Both the position numbers and the translations under genes were made by a program. A DNA stretch of 33,193 bases, from contig JAXHSV010000004.1 of the NCBI GenBank assembly GCA_034190305.1, positions 1 to 33,193 of the forward strand. Direction: 5' to 3'. This stretch comes from JAUWNJ01 sp034190305. GTDB taxonomy: Bacteria > Planctomycetota > Phycisphaerae > SM23-33. A model generated the notes under the pieces. It made no database searches, had not been told where the DNA came from, and saw nothing but the letters and a program-made list of their open reading frames with translations. Positions 23,322 to 31,795 of the stretch are shown one piece after another (the stretch's first letter is position 1; the number at the start of each line of letters is the position of its first letter).

Positions 23322-24146
23322 CTACCCTAATTCCGCCCTGCGTTTTTCGATAATCGCCTTTTTGTCCGCCGGCATGTCATCTTCCGCCAAGAGTTTATCA
23401 CAGCCTTCAGCGAATATCTCTTTGGCATATTCGGTTGAGAAAGTGTTTTGTTCAGGACTTCGCGTGCCGACCATCTTCAGAAATCCCTCAAACTCGTCGA
23501 AATATGATCCGTAAATATGGAACGAATCGGCGATGTGCATATATTCGCCCGGTTCGACGCCGATCCGACCGGCCAGTTCACGCTGCAATTCCGTAAAGGC
23601 GTACATGTTCATAAAGGCAGCCTTGAATGCGTCGTTTGAGCGGATGTGAATATTCATATGGAGTTTCCCCCCGGCGATGCGGAACCACATCCGCTGAAGG
23701 CAGGCGGGGTCGTCGATGTTCATATCGTTCCACACCTGCCAGGTAACCGCCTGCGCCCGGCGGGTATATGGAACGGCTTTGAGTTTCTCCACGACGGCGG
23801 AAATCTGGTCGAAAACGCCCACCGAAGGAACGGCGTATTCGAACAACCTCTCATGGTACGTATATTCCCATTTCCCCGCGGCAGGGTCTATCCAGTGATT
23901 GTGCACGCCGTAGAGCACTTCGCTGCGATACTTTTCCAGGTCTTCCAGCCCGCCGGGGAAGGCCCGGTGGATTCTCGGTTCGGCGAACGGGTCGGTAACG
24001 TGGATTAGCACCGTTACATCCCTGCTGTTGGGGTCGCCGTCCTTGTCGTACTCGGTCGGGAAACGTTCACCCTGCTCCCAGCAGGCGATAACGGCCTTTT
24101 CCCAGGCAAAAGGCAAATGCGGTTCGACGATGTGGATTGATTTCAT
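23322..24146 (-). CDS. thyA: Thymidylate synthase-superfamily enzyme
   Basis: 274 residues. The second half follows the ThyA plan: R129-R130 ahead of WQVWNDM (phosphate-binding arginines and the WNPxD position), the nucleophile C149 in DDPACLQ (ThyA PPCH), RSND (169-172, ThyA RSxD), N180 in the helix of AFMNMYAFTEL, and IADSFHIYGSY (ThyA GDAHIY). The N-terminal half is divergent, as in archaeal or methanogen-type and hydroxymethylase branches. Expected reaction: methylation of dUMP, or hydroxymethylation of a pyrimidine nucleotide. GGGAG precedes the ATG at 24146; the longer frame would start inside a palindrome. Two membrane-protein genes follow in the same operon. Confidence 0.7.
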   Translation of the reverse strand: MKSIHIVEPHLPFAWEKAVIACWEQGERFPTEYDKDGDPNSRDVTVLIHVTDPFAEPRIHRAFPGGLEDLEKYRSEVLYGVHNHWIDPAAGKWEYTYHERLFEYAVPSVGVFDQISAVVEKLKAVPYTRRAQAVTWQVWNDMNIDDPACLQRMWFRIAGGKLHMNIHIRSNDAFKAAFMNMYAFTELQRELAGRIGVEPGEYMHIADSFHIYGSYFDEFEGFLKMVGTRSPEQNTFSTEYAKEIFAEGCDKLLAEDDMPADKKAIIEKRRAELG

Positions 24147-24158
24147 TGCTTGCTCCCG

Positions 24159-24174
24159 CCTGCCGACAGGCAGG
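24159..24174. repeat. CCTGCCGACAGGCAGG palindrome
   Basis: A short inverted repeat just before the thyA-like ribosome site. Relatives: 9490-9510, 26563-26573 and 33164-33175. Confidence 0.5.
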
Positions 24175-24222
24175 TCCTTGCAGTAGTACTCTGTCAACCT
24201 TAAATCTGTCAGCATGGTTATA

Positions 24223-24303
24223 CGACACAGAGACGCAGAGAGACAGAGAGCAAAAAAAGAAAAAGATATGATTTTTTCTCTATTCCTTTGTGTCTCTGTG
24301 TCG
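24223..24303. repeat. Inverted repeat of CACAGAGA-type words
   Basis: Left arm 24223-24250 is made of 8-nt words around ACACAGAG and ACGCAGAG; right arm 24285-24303 is the inverse (GTGTCTCTGTGTCG). The loop is A-rich then T-rich. Same style as 14612-14741. Confidence 0.8.
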
Positions 24304-24390
24304 AATAAACAACGCCCGGAATTGTTGATAGATTTAGTAATGACGGAGCAGCAATAGTCCGAGACGAAGCGCAGGCTCGGTAATTCAAGA

Positions 24391-24420
24391 AAGGTGGGAC
24401 TTCGCTTCGCCCCAGCCTAC
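24391..24420 (-). repeat. GTAGG-type palindrome
   Basis: On the minus strand: GTAGGCTGGGGC, then GAAGCGAAGTCCCACCTT. Same family as 31792-31828 (GTAGGNTGGG...CCCACCTTT). The rest of the 258-nt space between thyA and the kinase holds only repeats. Confidence 0.7.
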
Positions 24421-24450
24421 GGTCTTGTAGGACTTTTCGAATGCTTTTTC

Positions 24451-24478
24451 AATCGAAAATTGGAAATCGAAAATCATT
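24451..24478. repeat. AATCGAA heptad words overlapping the kinase stop
   Basis: Four 7-nt words AATCGAA, AATTGGA, AATCGAA and AATCATT; the histidine kinase stop (24474-24476) lies within the fourth. Related in sequence to the arms of the four-helix-bundle cassette at 6797-6831. Single arm only. Confidence 0.75.
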
Positions 24479-26429
24479 TTGCATTGAGGAGACGGTGGAC
24501 GGTTCTGGCGAGTTGTCGGGTAGAAAAAGGTTTGACCAGGAAGTTCACGCCTTCATCCAAAACGCCGTGGTGCACTATGGCGTTGTCCGTATAACCCGAG
24601 ACGAAAAGCACTTTGATATTCGGGTGAATGGTCTTTACCCGGCCAACCAGGTCTTTTCCGCTCATGTGAGGCATAATAACATCGGTTATCAGCATGTGAA
24701 TTTCCCCCCCGGTAAATCCCTCGGCGGCACGTATCGCTTCTTTGCCGTCGGACGCTTCCAGGACGATATACCCCTGATCACGAAGCATTCGGCAGGTCAT
24801 CTTTCGCACCGATGACTCGTCTTCAGCCACCATGATCGTTTCGTTTCCTCTCGGCACGTTTTCCGGTTCATATTCATGCTTCATACGTTCAACCGGCGTA
24901 ACGACTCGCGGGAGATATATCTTGAAAGTCGTTCCTTTTCCAGGTTCGCTATAGACCCAGATGTATCCTCCGCTCTGCTTGACGACCCCATAGACCGTTG
25001 AGAGCCCCAAACCGGTGCCTTTTCCCGTTTCCCTGGTGGTAAAGAACGGTTCGAAGATATGAGACTTTATCTCCTCAGTCATTCCGACGCCGGTATCGCT
25101 GACGGTCAGCATGACGTAGTCGCCGGGTGTTACTTCGGCGTGCCGGCGCGCATAATCGGCGTCAAGTGTAACGTTAGAGGTCTCAATCGTGAGTTTGCCT
25201 CCGTCGGGCATTGCTTCACGGGCGTTTGCGGCGAGATTAATGATTACTTGTTCGGCTACCTGTATCGGATCAACCTTGACGCACCAAGGGTTTTCGCCCA
25301 GAATCGTTATCAGTTCAATATCCTCGCCGATTATCCTCCGGAGCATCGAGTCGGTGTCCGTGATTATCTCGTTCAGGTCTATCACTCGTGGCTGAATGGT
25401 TTGTTTGCGACCGAATGCCAGCAGTTGCCTGGTCAGTGTGGCTGCTCGCTTTGCAGCGGCGCGGATGCTCTGGACGTCCTCGTAATGCCGGCTGTCCTGA
25501 TCCATTGATTTGAGCATCAAATCCGCGTACCCCTGGATGATAGCGAGCATGTTATTGAAATCGTGCGCTATCCCCCCAGCCAGACGCCCGATGGCCTCCA
25601 TCTTAACCGACTGGCGCAGTTGCGACTCTATGCGTTTGCGTTCTGTGACATCGCGGAACGACTCGACGACCTGAATCACTTCGCCCATCTCATTGATAAT
25701 AGGCGCCGCGCTGATCTCGACGACGTGCTCGTTTCCGTCGGCGTTATAGTGAGTGTGCGTAACCGTCACCGGAGTCCTAGTCTCAAAAACCTTCTTCGCA
25801 GGGCACAGTTCCATCTCCCCTTCACACGGAGTGTCACGGTGATGAGTGACCTGATAGCAGGTAAGGTGAGCGGATACGGGGTCTTTTCCGCCAGCCATCT
25901 TCTGAGCAGCGCGATTGGCCAGAACGATGCGGTAATCGCGGTCGATAACCATCATGACATCGGAAGAGGCATCGATTACGGACTGGAGGAAAGCTCGCGA
26001 CCTCCGCAGGGCATCTTCATTATGCCTTTGTTCTGTGATATCTCGCGCCGTGGACAATGCGCCCGTAACATTCCCGTTGTCATCCTTGAGAACGCAACAC
26101 CACCATGCAAGGAGGCGTTTTTCACCGTCTCGGCGATGTTGCCAACTCTCAACGTATACTATGTTTTCGTCGCCGTTGAAAAGCGACTTGACTTTTTCAT
26201 AAGTATCCTGCTCACCCACGAAGAAAAACGCAGCCTCTTTACCCAGCGAGTCAACACCGAAAAACTCAAGTCCTGCTTTGTTCATCCATGTGTACACCTT
26301 GTTTTCGTCAACTTCCGCGATGATGTCCGGGATAGCGGCAAAAATGGCTTGATTGCGCGAATACAACGTATTCAGAAACTGTGCAGTACCATTGCTGTTT
26401 TTTTGAGTTGTTTTTTTGTCAACGGACAT
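24474..26429 (-). CDS. PAS-PAS hybrid histidine kinase with C-terminal receiver
   Basis: 651 residues, no membrane segment, so cytoplasmic. The first PAS (about 22-135) includes RLLAWWCCVLKDDNGNVTGALSTARDITEQ. The second PAS (about 143-265) holds a Cys/His-rich insert: C191, H196, H197, C202 and C209-P210. The HisKA H-box is GGIAHDFNN with H289; the N-box is NLAANAREAM (398-407), the G1 box DTGVGM (445-450) and the G2 box GTGLGLS (471-477). The receiver has D537, phospho-acceptor D583 and K633. AAAGGTGAA marks the ATG at 26429. No output regulator lies next to it, so phosphate is probably passed to a distant partner. The stop codon lies in a heptad-word array. Confidence 0.9.
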   Translation of the reverse strand: MSVDKKTTQKNSNGTAQFLNTLYSRNQAIFAAIPDIIAEVDENKVYTWMNKAGLEFFGVDSLGKEAAFFFVGEQDTYEKVKSLFNGDENIVYVESWQHRRDGEKRLLAWWCCVLKDDNGNVTGALSTARDITEQRHNEDALRRSRAFLQSVIDASSDVMMVIDRDYRIVLANRAAQKMAGGKDPVSAHLTCYQVTHHRDTPCEGEMELCPAKKVFETRTPVTVTHTHYNADGNEHVVEISAAPIINEMGEVIQVVESFRDVTERKRIESQLRQSVKMEAIGRLAGGIAHDFNNMLAIIQGYADLMLKSMDQDSRHYEDVQSIRAAAKRAATLTRQLLAFGRKQTIQPRVIDLNEIITDTDSMLRRIIGEDIELITILGENPWCVKVDPIQVAEQVIINLAANAREAMPDGGKLTIETSNVTLDADYARRHAEVTPGDYVMLTVSDTGVGMTEEIKSHIFEPFFTTRETGKGTGLGLSTVYGVVKQSGGYIWVYSEPGKGTTFKIYLPRVVTPVERMKHEYEPENVPRGNETIMVAEDESSVRKMTCRMLRDQGYIVLEASDGKEAIRAAEGFTGGEIHMLITDVIMPHMSGKDLVGRVKTIHPNIKVLFVSGYTDNAIVHHGVLDEGVNFLVKPFSTRQLARTVHRLLNAK

Positions 26430-26640
26430 GGCTTCACCTTTCGACGCGAAAGACATATCGTTCGGTCAGCGCTGCCAAAGCTACAAACAAGCGAGATGCA
26501 GTATTCATACCCCGCCGATGACAAGGACGACAAGCAAGCAACCCAGTAGTGTTGTTGAACTGCCTGCCGGCAGAGTTGTGTAGCAGACACTTAAGGCAGC
26601 GACAATGCGACAGATCAATCGTTAACTACTCTGGATTATC

Positions 26641-27468
26641 TCACACAGTATTATTCCGCGTAACCTGGAATATGTCAAGGCATCTCCGCAACAATGTTTC
26701 CATTTCGTCCACAGGCCATTGGCTGGCGGCGTCCGATTGGGCGTTATCGGGTTCAGGATGTGTCTCGATGAACAGCGCGTCGGCGCCGGCGGCAACAGCG
26801 GCGGCAGCCAGCGCAGGTACGAACTGCCTCTGACCGCCGGTTACGCACCCGCTGCCCGGCTGCTGGATCGAGTGTGTCGCATCGAAAACCACAGGAGCGA
26901 ACTGACGCATTATGGGAATCGCCCTCATGTCGTTGACCAGCAGGTCATATCCGAAGGTCGTTCCCCGCTCCGTTAACATGACGTTGTCGTTTCCGGCCAT
27001 GCGAACCTTTTCGACGGCGAATTGCATATTAACCGGCGCCATAAACTGGCCTTTCTTGACATTGACCGCCCGTCCTGTCCGCCCGGCGGCGACAAGTAAA
27101 TCAGTCTGCCGGCAGAGGAATGCCGGAATTTGAAGGCAGTCGAGTACTTCGCCGGCGGGGGCGACCTGACCGACATCGTGCACGTCCGAGAGAATCGGAG
27201 AACCGATTTTCCCGCGGACTTCCGCCAACCATTCCAGACCCTTTACCAGCCCGGGCCCGCGGGAACTGGACGAGGCGGTGCGGTTAGCCTTGTCGTAACT
27301 GGCTTTGAAAACGTAGCCTATGTCGAGTTTTCGACAGATGTCGGCCAGGTGTTCGGCGGTGGAAAGACACAGGCCGAGACTTTCAGCCAGGCAAGGCCCG
27401 GCGATGAGGACAAGCCGACCTGCCCCGACCGTAACATCGCCAATCTGACATTGATGTATTTCGTTCAT
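26641..27468 (-). CDS. kdsA: 3-deoxy-D-manno-octulosonate 8-phosphate synthase
   Basis: 275 residues. Condenses arabinose 5-phosphate with PEP to KDO 8-phosphate for lipopolysaccharide core. Motifs: LIAGPC with C26, which marks the metal-dependent class, FKASYDKANRTA (54-65), SRGPGL, a DVHD element, QIPAFLCRQTDLLVAAG, NVKKGQFMAP, ERGTTFGYDLLVNDMR, VFDATHSIQQPG, and FIETHPEPDNAQSD. The ATG at 27468 overlaps the lipid kinase stop (ATGA), setting the start and showing coupling. Implies an LPS-type outer membrane. Confidence 0.93.
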   Translation of the reverse strand: MNEIHQCQIGDVTVGAGRLVLIAGPCLAESLGLCLSTAEHLADICRKLDIGYVFKASYDKANRTASSSSRGPGLVKGLEWLAEVRGKIGSPILSDVHDVGQVAPAGEVLDCLQIPAFLCRQTDLLVAAGRTGRAVNVKKGQFMAPVNMQFAVEKVRMAGNDNVMLTERGTTFGYDLLVNDMRAIPIMRQFAPVVFDATHSIQQPGSGCVTGGQRQFVPALAAAAVAAGADALFIETHPEPDNAQSDAASQWPVDEMETLLRRCLDIFQVTRNNTV

Positions 27469-28382
27469 AACGGCGGTTCTCCTCGCCACGGCCATAGGCC
27501 GAAGGTCATTCGTGATGACGGCACGAGCAGGCGGAGTTTACCCGGATGGACGCTTATGTCCAGCGGGCAGTTAGGCCCTACGTCTCCGTCGGTCTGGCTT
27601 GGAACGGGGCGATCTGTCTCGATGCGGGCGTTGTGGAACTGCCGATAGATGACGTTGCCCTTCAACGGATGCCTGCGAAGCAAAGCCCATGCGGCGTGAA
27701 GGACCAGCGCCGTCTGCTCCTGACAGGAAAAGACCACCAAATCCAGCATCCCGTCGTTGTAATCGGCATCCCGGCAGATTCTCAAACCGACAGCGTACCG
27801 TGAAATATTACCGACGAACGCCAGTCCGAAATCGTCGAAAATTTCCTCTCCGTCGGCGATTACGCGCAGACGTGGATAATTGTGCTCCCAGAATGTCCGC
27901 CAGATCGGCCAGAAGTAACTGAGGTGTGTGATGTGCCCTCGCCGAATGGTAGCCAGTCGCCGGACGACCTCGCCGTCGAAGCCAACCCCGATTATCAGTA
28001 GAAAATCCTGCCCGTTGACGATCCCCAGGTCGCAATCAACCGTGCGTCCGCCCGCGACGATCTCTGCAAGTCGCTGCGGATGGGCGGGTATGCGCAGTTC
28101 CTTGGCCAGGAGGTTCTCCGTCCCGACCGGGCAGACCAGCAGCGAAACGTTCGATCCCGCAAGGGCAGACGCTATCTCACGGGCAGTCCCGTCCCCGCCC
28201 CATGAGATTACCACGTCGGCCTTATCCCGTATCGAAGCAGCGTATCGGGTTGCGTCGGCAGGGCATTGGGTGCGATACTCGACCAGTTTCCTGCCTTGCA
28301 TTTGCAGGGCGGAGCGAAATTCAGCCAGCGCGCTGCGTCTAAGCCCGCTGCCGCTGCTGGGATTGATTATCAAGTAAGTCAT
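27465..28382 (-). CDS. Diacylglycerol kinase-family lipid kinase
   Basis: 305 residues of the DagK/YegS/BmrU group. NPSSG (7-11) and GGDGT (62-66) form the ATP site, with PVGTENLLAKEL (85-96) completing the catalytic domain. The C-terminal beta-rich domain contains VGFDGEVVRR, FVGNISRYAVGLRI, DADYNDGMLDLVVF and DGDVGPNCPLDISVHPGKLRLLVP. Phosphorylates diacylglycerol or a related lipid at the membrane face. No clear ribosome site; a heptad-word array lies just upstream. Overlaps kdsA by 4 nt, so the pair is an envelope-lipid operon. Confidence 0.87.
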   Translation of the reverse strand: MTYLIINPSSGSGLRRSALAEFRSALQMQGRKLVEYRTQCPADATRYAASIRDKADVVISWGGDGTAREIASALAGSNVSLLVCPVGTENLLAKELRIPAHPQRLAEIVAGGRTVDCDLGIVNGQDFLLIIGVGFDGEVVRRLATIRRGHITHLSYFWPIWRTFWEHNYPRLRVIADGEEIFDDFGLAFVGNISRYAVGLRICRDADYNDGMLDLVVFSCQEQTALVLHAAWALLRRHPLKGNVIYRQFHNARIETDRPVPSQTDGDVGPNCPLDISVHPGKLRLLVPSSRMTFGLWPWRGEPPL

Positions 28383-28387
28383 CTTAA

Positions 28388-28422
28388 TTCAGCGTTCAGC
28401 ATTCAGCGTTCAGCACTCTGCT
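28388..28422. repeat. TTCAGC heptad words, single array
   Basis: Five 7-nt words, TTCAGCG and TTCAGCA alternating, then CTCTGCT, in the divergent 126-nt gap. Same word family as 19402-19467. No inverted partner is seen here. Confidence 0.75.
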
Positions 28423-28508
28423 TGAAATCCAACTGAACTTCTCTATAATACCAACTTCTTTACAATCGGGCAAAGCGTCCCGTGCGAAAATGAAGCAGGA
28501 GAATACGC

Positions 28509-29864
28509 ATGAACATGGTTGATGAATTGAAGAGTCTGATGAGCAAGGAAGCCTGGACGCAGGAAGATTGCCTGCGTCTTCGCGGAACGATCCTGAACAT
28601 CAAGGAGCCGGTGAAGAATTTACGCAGCGCCGTAGCCGAGATATCAGCGGAAAATCCCGCGCCCGCCGGCGCCGCCGCCGTCAAACTCGGAATCGCAAAC
28701 TATCTGCTGTGCCGATTCAACGAGGCGCTGGAACTACTGGTGGCGGGTACCGACAACAAGGAACGACGGTTTTACCAGGCGCTCTGTTATAAACATCTTC
28801 GCCAGTGGGACAAAGCCATCGAAGCATTCGCCTTTGCCGAAGATCGCGGATGGGATCCCAGAGAGGTAACTATGGAAACCGCCGAAGTGCAGTGCCTCTC
28901 CGGTAACGTCGAAGCAGCCGCCCGTTCAATCGAACGCTTTGCCAAATCGAGCCAGGAAGATGCAAACTGGCACCATATGTCCGGCATGATTTCCGAAATA
29001 CGGGGTGATTATGATGCGGCTGTGGAGTCATACGAAACAGCCAGACGCCTCCAACCGGGGCACCCGGCCGCCACTTTCCGCCTGGCCTATTTTTATGACT
29101 TGCACGGGGATACGGAATTGGCGATGAAACTTTACGTGGAATGTGTTACCAGAAATGAAAGCGTCGATGGTAAATACGCCGACCAGCCGCGCCCCGTTTA
29201 CGCCAACGCCCTGTTGAACCTTGCCGTGTTGTACGAGGACGCCGGGCAAAACGACAAAGCAGAGTACTGTCTGCGGCGAATCATGAGGTGCAACCCCAAC
29301 CATCCACGCGCAAAATTGTTTCTCAAGGACGTTACAGCCTCCAAAACAATGGTTTTCGACGAGGACGAGGCCAAGCGCCTCGCTCGCCGCAACGACCTGC
29401 TGGCAATTCCCGTTACTGATTTTGAATTGTCCGTCCGCGCACGAAACTGCCTGAAAAAAATGAATATCCGTACTCTCGGCGACCTGTTAAATGTTACCGA
29501 GGCGGAACTGCTGTCCTATAAAAACTTCGGCGAAACTTCGCTGGCGGAAATCAAGACGATGCTGTCGATGAAAAATTTAAGCATTGGGCAAATGCGAGAG
29601 TCAGACACCCCGGAACCAGCCGACGAAACCGAAGCGGGACCCACCGTCGGAAACGAGGGTATTCTGGCGGCGCCGCTGGCAAAGATCGAACTTTCCGTAC
29701 GTGTACGCAAAGTGCTGGATCGCCTGAAAATCAAAACTCTCGGTGAACTGACCGCCAAGACCGAGGCGGAACTGCTGGCCTGCCAGAACTTCGGAAAAAC
29801 CTCGCTGGACGAAGTCGAACTGCGGCTGAAAGAATACGGCTTGTCTCTACGGGAAACGCAGTGA
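28509..29864 (+). CDS. TPR protein with two RNA polymerase alpha-CTD-like domains
   Basis: 451 residues, no signal peptide, so cytoplasmic. Residues about 50-275 are tetratricopeptide repeats (for example YQALCYKHLRQWDKAIEAFAFAED, ESYETARRLQPGHPAATFRLAYFYDLHGD, ALLNLAVLYEDAGQNDKAEYCLRRIMRCNPNHPRA). Two helix-hairpin-helix domains follow, at 300-360 and 389-447, both very like the C-terminal domain of the alpha subunit. In the first, R310, N313 and C314 stand where E. coli alpha has R265, N268 and C269, followed by NFGETSL; the second keeps the arginine (R398) but has K and V at the next two, followed by NFGKTSL. DNA or RNA polymerase contact is a reasonable inference. AGGAGA precedes the ATG. 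Confidence 0.85.
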   Translation: MNMVDELKSLMSKEAWTQEDCLRLRGTILNIKEPVKNLRSAVAEISAENPAPAGAAAVKLGIANYLLCRFNEALELLVAGTDNKERRFYQALCYKHLRQWDKAIEAFAFAEDRGWDPREVTMETAEVQCLSGNVEAAARSIERFAKSSQEDANWHHMSGMISEIRGDYDAAVESYETARRLQPGHPAATFRLAYFYDLHGDTELAMKLYVECVTRNESVDGKYADQPRPVYANALLNLAVLYEDAGQNDKAEYCLRRIMRCNPNHPRAKLFLKDVTASKTMVFDEDEAKRLARRNDLLAIPVTDFELSVRARNCLKKMNIRTLGDLLNVTEAELLSYKNFGETSLAEIKTMLSMKNLSIGQMRESDTPEPADETEAGPTVGNEGILAAPLAKIELSVRVRKVLDRLKIKTLGELTAKTEAELLACQNFGKTSLDEVELRLKEYGLSLRETQ

Positions 29865-29865
29865 C

Positions 29866-29983
29866 AGAAAATGATAAATACCAAATGCTGAATGGGAAAT
29901 GGAAAACAAAACAGAGGAATGTGGGAAAGCAGGCGTTTAGCATTTAGCATTCAGCATTTTACGTTTAGCATTTTACATTTACC
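29866..29983. repeat. Heptad-word inverted repeat, GCTGAAT/ATTTAGC type
   Basis: Left words (29866-29907) ACCAAAT, GCTGAAT and GGGAAAT; right words (29935-29983) GTTTAGC, ATTTAGC, ATTCAGC and ATTTTAC. Starts 1 nt after the TPR gene and ends 3 nt before the next ATG. Confidence 0.8.
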
Positions 29984-29986
29984 CTG

Positions 29987-31243
29987 ATGTCGAAACGTCG
30001 GCGCCATCTTGTAGTATATTCAGTCTCGACCGTCATGGTCTTATTGGTCGGACTGCTGGCGGTGTCGTGCTATCAGTGCCGAGGTGTACCTCGGACGGCC
30101 ACGCCGACGGGATCTCCGATTGTACGCGTGCTGGTAGCCGACGCCGGGACAGGTGAATCGATCATTGTCGGCGCCACGGGGCCATACGAAATTCACGCCG
30201 GCAGCTCCGTTGTTACCCGGTCGATGGCTCCGCTGCCGGAAGGAAATTTATCCCGCCGGTCCGGGCGATGGACTTTCCAAACAGTCGATTACACCTGCGA
30301 TGAATTGGTTGTCGTAGCCGTCGGGAAATCATGTGTCCGCGTCAACTCCCGACCATATCGCGGAAAAGTCGTCTTTACCGCCGAGTCGGACGGCCTAATC
30401 CTCGCCGTCAATCATCTGGACATGGAGAGTTACCTCGCAGGCGTACTCGCGCGGGAACTGTATCAATCATGGCACATCAGGGCTTATCAGGCCCAGGCGA
30501 TTGCAGCCAGGACATACGCTTTCTATGAAATGGGCACTTTCGGCAGGACGCATCGCTACGACCTTCGCGCCGACCAGTCGTCGCAGGTATATGGCGGTTA
30601 CCAGGCAGAGACCGAAATAGCCCGCCGGGCCGTCGAAACCACGCGAGGCATCGTGCTCACATACGGACCCGATGGGAACGAAAAAGTCTTCAAGGCGTAT
30701 TACTCCTCCTGCTGCGGAGGGATGACTAACAGTGCGTATGTCCTTTCAGGCCCGCCGATAACTTCAGGCCCGCTGTCCGGCGGGCAGAAATGCGACGATT
30801 GCAATGCCTCCAGCCGATACCGCTGGCCTGCGGTAACAGTACCAAAGGATGTAATCTACAATGCCCTGCGCAGGCAATACCGCCAGGTTGCCGATCTCGG
30901 CGGAATAAAGACCATCGAGGTGGCAGAGGAAGAGCGGCCCGGAGGCGATTTCTCCCGCCCCGTCTGGATTAACGCCGTCGGGACCAATGGGCGGAAAGTC
31001 CGTATCCGGGCCGACGACCTGCGAATCTCATTGCTGCGGGACGGGCAGGCCCAAGGACTGTACAGCATGAATTGCCGCATCCGCGATACTGGTTCGGCGA
31101 TTGTCTTCGACTGCGGGCGCGGCTTTGGGCACGGCGTCGGACTCTGCCAATGGGGTGCACAGGGAAAGGCGATGCGAGGATACTCTGTGGAGGAAATACT
31201 CTCCGACTACTACCCCGGAGCGAAACTGTTTCAGGCGTATTGA
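29987..31243 (+). CDS. SpoIID/LytB-domain protein, likely lipoprotein
   Basis: 418 residues. A basic N-terminus and hydrophobic segment end in LLAVSC (Cys28), so it is probably a lipoprotein. The SpoIID domain starts about 135: MESYLAGVLARELYQSW contains E157 at the catalytic glutamate position, then AYQAQAIAARTYAFYE, DLRADQSSQVYGGY, AVETTRGIVLTY, YYSSCCGGMT, and the ending GFGHGVGLCQWGAQGKAMRGYSVEEILSDYYPGA. SpoIID trims peptidoglycan as a lytic transglycosylase; non-sporulating bacteria use homologues for wall remodelling. Two cysteine clusters (CCGG, CDDC) are unusual. No Shine-Dalgarno: a repeat array ends 3 nt before the ATG. Confidence 0.87.
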   Translation: MSKRRRHLVVYSVSTVMVLLVGLLAVSCYQCRGVPRTATPTGSPIVRVLVADAGTGESIIVGATGPYEIHAGSSVVTRSMAPLPEGNLSRRSGRWTFQTVDYTCDELVVVAVGKSCVRVNSRPYRGKVVFTAESDGLILAVNHLDMESYLAGVLARELYQSWHIRAYQAQAIAARTYAFYEMGTFGRTHRYDLRADQSSQVYGGYQAETEIARRAVETTRGIVLTYGPDGNEKVFKAYYSSCCGGMTNSAYVLSGPPITSGPLSGGQKCDDCNASSRYRWPAVTVPKDVIYNALRRQYRQVADLGGIKTIEVAEEERPGGDFSRPVWINAVGTNGRKVRIRADDLRISLLRDGQAQGLYSMNCRIRDTGSAIVFDCGRGFGHGVGLCQWGAQGKAMRGYSVEEILSDYYPGAKLFQAY

Positions 31244-31255
31244 AAGGACATAACT

Positions 31256-31795
31256 GTGAAGAAACGGCTATCATTTCCGGGCGATGCGGACTTTTCGCCG
31301 TTTTATCCGGGTTCGATTATCCTGGTAACGGCTGTTGATTCGTCCGGCAAGGCCGACATCTGCACGGTCGGCGCTTGGGCGCTGGTCAACGGCGTGCCGA
31401 AGATGTTCGGTATCGCCATGTGTGCCCGACCCGCCGGCAAGTCTTTCTGGAAACGCTACACCACAACCTGCATCGAACAGACAGGCGAGTTTGTAATCAA
31501 CATTCCCCACGCCGGCCTGGCCGAGGCATGGGGCCTCTGTGGATCGGTTTCATTGACCCGTCAGCCGGAAGCGGACAAGTTCGCCATTGCTCATTTGACG
31601 CCGGCGCAGCCTGCCAAGGTCAAGGCCCCGTTGATTGCCGAGTGTCCCGTCAATATCGAGTGCCGCGTGCATTCCAAACTGGAATTGCCAACACACGATT
31701 GGATCGTCGGCGAACCTCTCGCCTGCCACACCGCTATCGACGTCCTTGACGGGAAAACAAATCTCGCATGGAAAAACGCACCGGTCATGAAGTAG
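31256..31795 (+). CDS. Flavin reductase-like FMN-binding protein
   Basis: 179 residues from GTG, with AAAGGA 7-8 nt upstream. A split-barrel flavin-binding fold: FYPGSIILVTAVDSSGKADICTVGAWALVNGVPKMFGIAM, then TTTCIEQTGEFVINIPH, GLCGSVSLTR and IECRVHSKLELPTHDWIVGEPLA. These bind FMN and reduce it with NAD(P)H or hold it for a partner enzyme; the substrate is unknown. It starts 12 nt after the SpoIID gene, so co-transcription is likely. The TAG stop is supplied by a GTAGG palindrome. Confidence 0.82.
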   Translation: MKKRLSFPGDADFSPFYPGSIILVTAVDSSGKADICTVGAWALVNGVPKMFGIAMCARPAGKSFWKRYTTTCIEQTGEFVINIPHAGLAEAWGLCGSVSLTRQPEADKFAIAHLTPAQPAKVKAPLIAECPVNIECRVHSKLELPTHDWIVGEPLACHTAIDVLDGKTNLAWKNAPVMK

